This document shows, in pieces, positions 58,709 through 64,000 of a DNA stretch of 64,000 bases; position 1 is the first letter of the stretch, and every line of letters starts with the position of its first letter. The notes beneath the pieces are model-generated. The model saw only the letters and a program-made list of their open reading frames with translations, did not search any database and had not been told where the DNA came from. Both the position numbers and the translations under genes were made by a program. This DNA is from Desulforhopalus sp. IMCC35007 (GTDB lineage Bacteria > Desulfobacterota > Desulfobulbia > Desulfobulbales > Desulfocapsaceae): assembly GCF_005116575.1 (NCBI RefSeq), contig NZ_SWCN01000010.1, forward strand, positions 1 through 64,000, written 5' to 3'.

Positions 58709-59899
58709 ATGTCAAAGGAAAAATTTAATAGGACTAAACCGCATGTCAATGTCGGTACTGTAGGACATATCGATCATGGTAAAACCACGCTGACCGCTGC
58801 GATTACACGTGTATTGTCCACCAAGGGTCAGGCAAAATTTACTGATTTCAGTGATATTGACAAGGCGCCTGAAGAAAAAGAGCGCGGAATTACTATCGCC
58901 ACCGCTCACGTTGAGTATGAGACCGTGAAACGTCATTATGCTCACGTTGACTGCCCTGGCCATGCAGATTATATCAAAAACATGATTACTGGTGCTGCCC
59001 AGATGGATGGTGCAATACTTGTTGTTGCTGCAACCGACGGTGCTATGCCTCAGACCCGTGAGCATATCCTTCTTGCTCGCCAGGTAGGTGTTCCTGCTAT
59101 CGTTGTCTTCCTGAACAAGTGTGACATGGTAGATGATGAAGAGCTAATCGAACTCGTTGAGATGGAACTCCGTGAGCTTCTTGATAAGTATGAATTCCCA
59201 GGAGACGATATTCCTTTCATTCAAGGATCAGCGCTTCTTGCACTTGAGAATCCTGAAGATGAAGTGAAAGCTAAGTGTGTATGGGATCTCATGGATGCCA
59301 TCGATTCTTATATCCCAGAGCCTGAGCGCGATGTTAATAAGCCTTTTCTTATGCCTGTTGAGGACGTTTTCTCTATCTCAGGTCGTGGAACTGTAGCAAC
59401 CGGTCGTATTGAGCGCGGTGTTGTGCACGTGGGTGACGAGATTGAGATCGTAGGAATTAAGAACACCATGAAAACTACCTGTACCGGTGTTGAGATGTTC
59501 CGTAAACTTCTCGATGAGGGCCAGGCTGGAGATAATATTGGTGCATTGCTTCGTGGTGTTAAGCGTGAAGAGATTGAGCGCGGTCAGGTCCTTGCTGCAC
59601 CTAAATCAATTACCCCTCACACAAAGTTCAAGGCGGAGTGCTATATTTTAGGAAAAGATGAGGGTGGACGTCATACTCCATTCTTCAATGGTTATCGTCC
59701 ACAGTTCTACTTTAGAACAACGGATGTGACTGGAGTTGTGACTCTTGCAGACGGTGTTGAAATGGTAATGCCTGGTGATAACATAGCCGCTGAGGTTGAG
59801 CTGATCACCCCTATTGCCATGGATGTCGGGCTTCGTTTTGCAATCCGTGAAGGTGGGCGTACAGTTGGTGCCGGAGTTATCAGTGAAATTATTGCTTAA
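58709..59899 (+). CDS. tuf: Elongation factor Tu (copy 2)
   Basis: This 396-residue second copy of EF-Tu lies in the str operon after fusA. It differs from copy 1 at three residues by eye (196, 362, 395). A 161-base block (58961-59121, matching 42255-42415) is identical, while flanking third positions differ. This pattern fits ongoing gene conversion between the copies. It is followed by rpsJ after nine bases. Confidence 0.98.
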   Translation: MSKEKFNRTKPHVNVGTVGHIDHGKTTLTAAITRVLSTKGQAKFTDFSDIDKAPEEKERGITIATAHVEYETVKRHYAHVDCPGHADYIKNMITGAAQMDGAILVVAATDGAMPQTREHILLARQVGVPAIVVFLNKCDMVDDEELIELVEMELRELLDKYEFPGDDIPFIQGSALLALENPEDEVKAKCVWDLMDAIDSYIPEPERDVNKPFLMPVEDVFSISGRGTVATGRIERGVVHVGDEIEIVGIKNTMKTTCTGVEMFRKLLDEGQAGDNIGALLRGVKREEIERGQVLAAPKSITPHTKFKAECYILGKDEGGRHTPFFNGYRPQFYFRTTDVTGVVTLADGVEMVMPGDNIAAEVELITPIAMDVGLRFAIREGGRTVGAGVISEIIA

Positions 59900-59908
59900 A
59901 GGTGTGGA

Positions 59909-60223
59909 ATGATACCTACAGAAAAGATTCGTATTCGCTTAAAAGCATACGACCACAAGTTACTCGATCAATCAACAACTGAGATCGTTGAAACTGCACG
60001 AAGAACTGGATCTGCGGTTGCTGGGCCAATTCCCCTGCCAACGACCATAAATAAATTTTGTGTTCTCCGTTCTCCTCACGTAGATAAAAAATCACGTGAA
60101 CAATTTGAAATGAGAACCCATCGACGTCTCCTTGACATTCTTGAGCCAACTCAGCAAACCATCGACTTGCTGATGAAGTTAGAGTTGTCTGCGGGTGTTG
60201 ATGTCGAAATTAAGTTGCCATAA
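59909..60223 (+). CDS. rpsJ: 30S ribosomal protein S10 (NusE)
   Basis: This 104-residue protein has the conserved [17 protein letters not shown] and [29 protein letters not shown] segments. It also acts as NusE in antitermination with NusB and NusG, both encoded in this window. It lies directly after tuf2, so the str and S10 operons are merged. Confidence 0.98.
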   Translation: MIPTEKIRIRLKAYDHKLLDQSTTEIVETARRTGSAVAGPIPLPTTINKFCVLRSPHVDKKSREQFEMRTHRRLLDILEPTQQTIDLLMKLELSAGVDVEIKLP

Positions 60224-60265
60224 GTAGGCACTACCTAAAAGTTAATTGAAGCATCGGGTAATAAC

Positions 60266-60895
60266 ATGCCAAAAACAATCGGTATATTAGGGAAAAAAAT
60301 CGGAATGACTCGCGTGTATGGCGAGGTAGGTCAATCCATCCCGGTTACAGTTATAGAGGCTGGTCCATGCAAGGTTCTTCAGGTCAAAACCCCTGAGGTA
60401 GATGGTTACAGTGCAATACAGGTTGGTTTTTCTGACAAAAAGGCTTCACGTATCAACAAGCCAGAAGCAGGCCATTTCAAAAAATCTGATTCCGACGGAT
60501 ATTATTTCCTTCGCGAATTCAGGGTTGAAGATGCATCTGCTTACACCGTTGGTCAATCCATTCCTGTTGATGAAATTATGAAGGTTGGAGATAAGGTAGA
60601 CGTTCAGGGAACAAGTAAAGGACGTGGCTTCCAGGGTGTTATCAAACGTCACGGCTTTGGTGGTGGCGGCTCAGGTCATGGCTCCATGTTCCACAGGGCA
60701 CCTGGTTCAATTGGATGTTCAGCCTACCCGGGAAGAGTTGTAAAGGGTAAAAAGATGCCTGGTCGTATGGGTAACGATACCGTCCTCAGAAAGAATGTTG
60801 TTGTCATTGACATTCGGCCTGAAGAGAATGTCGTTCTCTTGAAAGGCCCACTGCCTGGAGCAAAAAACGGCCTGTTGAAGATTTTCAGGAAATAA
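60266..60895 (+). CDS. rplC: 50S ribosomal protein L3
   Basis: This 209-residue protein begins with IGILGKKIGMTRVYGE. It has the loop that reaches the peptidyl-transferase centre (GFQGVIKRHGFGGGGSGHGS) and KGKKMPGRMGNDTVLRKN. Its size is normal. Confidence 0.98.
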   Translation: MPKTIGILGKKIGMTRVYGEVGQSIPVTVIEAGPCKVLQVKTPEVDGYSAIQVGFSDKKASRINKPEAGHFKKSDSDGYYFLREFRVEDASAYTVGQSIPVDEIMKVGDKVDVQGTSKGRGFQGVIKRHGFGGGGSGHGSMFHRAPGSIGCSAYPGRVVKGKKMPGRMGNDTVLRKNVVVIDIRPEENVVLLKGPLPGAKNGLLKIFRK

Positions 60896-60931
60896 CAGAT
60901 TTTCGATCATAACAGGTTCGAGGAGAAAAAT

Positions 60932-61555
60932 ATGTCTACTGTAAATGTTGTTAACACAAAGAACGAGAGTGTTGGCGAGATAGAACTCAATGATGAAGTA
61001 TTCAACCGAGAGGTTAAGGAATACGTGCTTCATGAGGTTGTTCGGATGCAAAGAGCAGCCCGTCGTAGTGGAAATGCCTGTACCAAGACCCGAGTAGAAG
61101 TAAGTGGCGGCGGTCGCAAACCCTGGAAACAGAAGGGAACCGGTCGAGCTCGTGCAGGTTCTAGAACTTCTCCAGTATGGCGTGGAGGTGGTGTTGCTTT
61201 TGGTCCTAAACCACGTGATTACAGTTTTAAGGTCAACCGCAAGGTGAGACAGCAGGCTGTCGCCATGGCGCTGAGCGCAAGGTTTCAAGAGGGCAACCTC
61301 ATTGTTATGGATGATTTTTCATTAGAAACTATAAAAACGAAAGATTTTGTTGGCGTAATGGGCGTTTTAGATGTACAAAACGGGCTCATCATTACAAACG
61401 ATGCCAGCGAAAATCTTACGAAATCAAGCCGTAACGTGAATGGATATAAAGTATTGTCTTCTGAAGGTCTTAATGTTTATGACATTTTGCTCCACAAGAA
61501 GGTCATACTGGTTCAACCGGTAATTGAAAGCCTTGAAAAGAGGTTAATGGCATGA
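60932..61555 (+). CDS. rplD: 50S ribosomal protein L4
   Basis: This 207-residue protein has the exit-tunnel loop GGGRKPWKQKGTGRARAGS. In E. coli L4 also represses the S10 operon. Its stop overlaps the rplW start by four bases (ATGA), so the two are coupled. Confidence 0.98.
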   Translation: MSTVNVVNTKNESVGEIELNDEVFNREVKEYVLHEVVRMQRAARRSGNACTKTRVEVSGGGRKPWKQKGTGRARAGSRTSPVWRGGGVAFGPKPRDYSFKVNRKVRQQAVAMALSARFQEGNLIVMDDFSLETIKTKDFVGVMGVLDVQNGLIITNDASENLTKSSRNVNGYKVLSSEGLNVYDILLHKKVILVQPVIESLEKRLMA

Positions 61556-61839
61556 AAAATATCTATAGCGTATTACAGGGGCCTTGTCTGACTGAAAAGG
61601 CTGCATTGTTACAGGAAGTAGGTGGAAAAGTCGTTTTCAAGGTGAATCCCAAGGCGAATAAGATTGAAGTTAAGAAAGCGGTTGAGCTCATGTTTGACGT
61701 CAAAGTCAAAGATGTGAAAACTGTTTCGATGCGGGGGAAAAAGAAAAGGGTTGGAAAGACGGTCGGCTTTACCAGTGATTGGAAAAAGGCCTATGTTACC
61801 TTGTCTGAAGGAACCATCAACTTTGCCGATGAGCTTTAA
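61552..61839 (+). CDS. rplW: 50S ribosomal protein L23
   Basis: This 95-residue tunnel-exit protein docks trigger factor and SRP in the known family. YSVLQGPCLTEKAALL, the basic region RGKKKRVGKTVGFTSDWKKAYVTL and the size fit. It overlaps rplD. Confidence 0.97.
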   Translation: MKNIYSVLQGPCLTEKAALLQEVGGKVVFKVNPKANKIEVKKAVELMFDVKVKDVKTVSMRGKKKRVGKTVGFTSDWKKAYVTLSEGTINFADEL

Positions 61840-61921
61840 TTTAAAACGATAAATTAAAAGTATAAACCTTCTACATTGTACGAATCTATCTAATCATTAA
61901 TGATGGAGCGATTGGGAAATC

Positions 61922-62743
61922 ATGGCTATTAAAGTATACAAACCAACATCAGCTGGAAAGCGACAGCACGTTTCTACCAAGAATCCTGAACTGTCAAATA
62001 ACCGCCCGGAGAAAAGCCTCGTGTGTAGTCTCACGAAGACCGGCGGTAGGAATAATTATGGCCGGATCACATCCCGTCATATCGGAGGCGGCCACAAACG
62101 CAAATATCGAATTATTGATTTCAAACGTAATAAAATTGATATTGATGCAAAAGTTGTGGCAATTGAATATGATCCTAACCGTTCAGCAAATATTGCATTG
62201 CTCAGTTACAAAGACGGAGAAAAGAGGTATATACTCTCACCTGATGGAATTTCAGTAGGTGATACCGTCGTTGCAGGTGACAATGTTGATATTCAGCCAG
62301 GTAACTGTCTACCACTTGCGAACATTCCCCTTGGTACAATCATTCATAACATTGAGATGAAGATTGGCAAAGGTGCTCAAATGGTCCGTAGTGCTGGAAC
62401 CAGTGCACAGCTTATGGCCAAGGAGGGTGGGTATGTACTTGTACGTCTGCCATCCGGTGAGGTTCGTAAGTTCAACAACACCTGTCGTGCCTGTGTCGGT
62501 CAGGTCGGTAACCGGGAGCACGAAAGTCAGAAACTCGGAAAGGCGGGACGTAACCGCTGGAAGGGTATTCGACCACATGTTCGTGGAGTTGCAATGAATC
62601 CTGTTGATCACCCAATGGGCGGTGGTGAAGGAAAGAGTTCAGGTGGTCGACATCCTTGTAGTCCATGGGGACAACCATCCAAGGGATTCAAGACCAGGAC
62701 AAAGAAGGCTTCTGACAAAATGATTGTCAAGAAGAGATCATAA
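61922..62743 (+). CDS. rplB: 50S ribosomal protein L2
   Basis: This 273-residue protein is needed for subunit joining and peptidyl transfer. Conserved parts include [21 protein letters not shown] and the C-terminal [17 protein letters not shown], which holds the essential His. Confidence 0.99.
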   Translation: MAIKVYKPTSAGKRQHVSTKNPELSNNRPEKSLVCSLTKTGGRNNYGRITSRHIGGGHKRKYRIIDFKRNKIDIDAKVVAIEYDPNRSANIALLSYKDGEKRYILSPDGISVGDTVVAGDNVDIQPGNCLPLANIPLGTIIHNIEMKIGKGAQMVRSAGTSAQLMAKEGGYVLVRLPSGEVRKFNNTCRACVGQVGNREHESQKLGKAGRNRWKGIRPHVRGVAMNPVDHPMGGGEGKSSGGRHPCSPWGQPSKGFKTRTKKASDKMIVKKRS

Positions 62744-62760
62744 GGTAAAAGGGGTTAAGT

Positions 62761-63036
62761 ATGTCACGCTCAATTAAAAAGGGTCCTTTCATTGATGATC
62801 ATCTTCAACGCAAAGTTGAAAACGCTGTTGAAAGTGGTTCAAGAAAAGTCATAAAAACCTGGTCGAGACGTTCTGATATCAGTCCTGACATGGTTGGACT
62901 CACATTTGCTGTACATAATGGGAAAAAATTTATTCCTGTATTTGTCACTGAAAACATGGTGGGTCACAAACTTGGTGAGTTTTCACCAACCAGAACCTAT
63001 TATGGCCATTCAGCTGATAAGAAGGGTAAGAGATAA
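62761..63036 (+). CDS. rpsS: 30S ribosomal protein S19
   Basis: This 91-residue protein has the typical start [13 protein letters not shown] and the conserved [22 protein letters not shown]. It lies 17 bases after rplB. Confidence 0.98.
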   Translation: MSRSIKKGPFIDDHLQRKVENAVESGSRKVIKTWSRRSDISPDMVGLTFAVHNGKKFIPVFVTENMVGHKLGEFSPTRTYYGHSADKKGKR

Positions 63037-63084
63037 TAAGAGACCGCTACTGGTTTCGGGTACGACTCATCAGGAGTAAAGACT

Positions 63085-63417
63085 ATGGAAGCAAAAGCCG
63101 TAGGAAAATATATTAGAATTTCACCACAGAAAGCTCGACTTGTAGCCGACGTGGTGCGGGGAATGGGAGTTGATCAAGCTATCACTACTCTTAGATTTAT
63201 GCCTAAAAAAGGGGCTGCTATTCTTCAAAAAGTTATCGAATCAGCAGTTGCGAATGCCACGCAGGACGAAGCAACTGACGTCGATAAACTTTATGTAAAA
63301 ACTATCTTCATAGATGGTGGACCTTCCCTCAAACGGATTCGTCCAAGAGCACAGGGCAGAGCTACAGGGATTATTAAAAGATCAAGCCATATTACTGTAG
63401 TTTTGGATGAGAATTAG
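63085..63417 (+). CDS. rplV: 50S ribosomal protein L22
   Basis: This 110-residue protein lines the exit tunnel. The start [23 protein letters not shown] and the tunnel hairpin [26 protein letters not shown] are typical. Confidence 0.98.
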   Translation: MEAKAVGKYIRISPQKARLVADVVRGMGVDQAITTLRFMPKKGAAILQKVIESAVANATQDEATDVDKLYVKTIFIDGGPSLKRIRPRAQGRATGIIKRSSHITVVLDEN

Positions 63418-63488
63418 TCGGTTTTCCTATAGGGGAAAATGGGACTTATTATTACTTAATTGAACAATGGATTTGTTGGAGGACTGTT

Positions 63489-64000
63489 TTGGGGCAGAAG
63501 ATTAATCCACACGGACTGAGACTGAATATTACCCGGACTTGGGATTCAATCTGGTATGCTGATAAAGAATATTCCACATATTTGATTGAAGACCAGAAAT
63601 TGAAAAAGTTTCTCAAAAAGCGCCTACAGCATGCCGGCCTTTCAAAGGTTAAAATCGAGCGCACTGGAGAGCAGGTTCGTATCAAGCTTTTCACTGCTCG
63701 TCCCGGAATTGTTATCGGTAAAAAAGGCGCTGAAATTGAGATTCTCAAACTAGAACTCGAAAAGCTCATATCTAGAAAGATTACTCTGGATATCCAAGAA
63801 GTGCGCAGACCTGAAGCGGATGCTCAGCTTGTTGCAGAAAACATTGCTCAGCAGCTCATCAGAAGAGTCGCTTTTCGTAGAGCAATGAAAAAAGCTGTAA
63901 GCTCAGCTTTACGATTTGGTGTACAGGGAATTAAAATTTCCTGCTCCGGTCGTTTAGGTGGTGCTGAGATGTCTCGATGTGAATGGGTGAGAGAAGGAAG
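63489..64000 (+). CDS. rpsC: 30S ribosomal protein S3 (cut by right edge)
   Basis: This is an open frame of 170 complete codons that begins at TTG 63489 (M)[12 protein letters not shown] and runs off the window. GGAGG at 63478-63482 lies six bases upstream and supports the TTG start; no ATG or GTG fits the conserved N-terminus. The KH domain ([15 protein letters not shown]) and the following [15 protein letters not shown] segment are intact. The rest of the S10 operon (rplP onward) is expected to the right. Confidence 0.97.
   Translation, partial: MGQKINPHGLRLNITRTWDSIWYADKEYSTYLIEDQKLKKFLKKRLQHAGLSKVKIERTGEQVRIKLFTARPGIVIGKKGAEIEILKLELEKLISRKITLDIQEVRRPEADAQLVAENIAQQLIRRVAFRRAMKKAVSSALRFGVQGIKISCSGRLGGAEMSRCEWVREG

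Overview
The window is chromosomal DNA of moderate GC content from a sulfate-reducing (or sulfur-disproportionating) bacterium of the Desulfobacterota. The best guess is the Desulfobulbales/Desulfocapsaceae (Desulfotalea-like) group. The call rests on adjacent aprBA and qmoABC gene sets, a DVU0298-like protein, and the gene order sulfate-respiration cluster, tRNA-tuf cluster, rpoBC, str-S10. The taxonomic call is an inference from gene content; no search was possible.

Layout. (1) 1-4382, minus strand: a Lap adhesion-switch locus, lapG -> lapD -> N-terminus of a giant LapA-like adhesin that runs off the left edge. The adhesin has a Pro-Ala-Ala-Gly LapG cleavage site at residues 108-111. (2) 4690-4765: tRNA-Ala(GGC). 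(3) 5022-10637, plus: the rod-shape operon mreB-mreC-mreD-mrdA-rodA. (4) 10669-16177: ferrochelatase (minus), a ribosome-hibernation/cold-shock fusion, polA, and an unrecognised cysteine-rich protein. (5) 16236-21429, minus: pckG, a rhomboid protease, hflK, hflC. (6) 21978-25582: an orphan membrane PAS histidine kinase, tRNA-Leu(CAG), ribF. (7) 25791-33429: TPR protein, DVU0298-like zinc-knuckle/helical-repeat protein, second TPR protein, ribE-ribBA-ribH, nusB, ftsK. (8) 33688-41273: aprB-aprA and qmoA-qmoB-qmoC, which are the APS reductase and its quinone-linked electron donor. (9) 41502-43499: tRNA-Thr, Tyr, Gly, Thr, tuf1, rpmG, tRNA-Trp. (10) 43583-55506: secE-nusG-rplK-rplA-rplJ-rplL-rpoB-rpoC. 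(11) 55656-64000: a merged str-S10 operon, rpsL-rpsG-fusA-tuf2-rpsJ-rplC-rplD-rplW-rplB-rpsS-rplV-rpsC, cut by the right edge.

How the parts work together. AprBA reduces APS to sulfite and AMP, and QmoABC links it to the menaquinone pool. MreBCD, PBP2 and RodA form the elongasome. LapD is predicted to sense c-di-GMP and sequester the periplasmic protease LapG, which would otherwise release the surface adhesin. RibF, RibE, RibBA and RibH make most of the FMN/FAD route, which suits the flavin-rich AprA and QmoA/B; ribD is not in the window.

Three coding regions are easy to miss: the open-ended adhesin at the left edge, the 49-residue rpmG at 43262-43411, and rpsC at the right edge, which starts with TTG. 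No mobile element, phage gene or CRISPR array was seen. The parts most worth a second look are the Lap locus and its upstream palindromes, the structured leader in front of qmoA, the HPF/cold-shock fusion with its long leader, the DVU0298-TPR cluster, and the unrecognised cysteine-rich protein beside polA.
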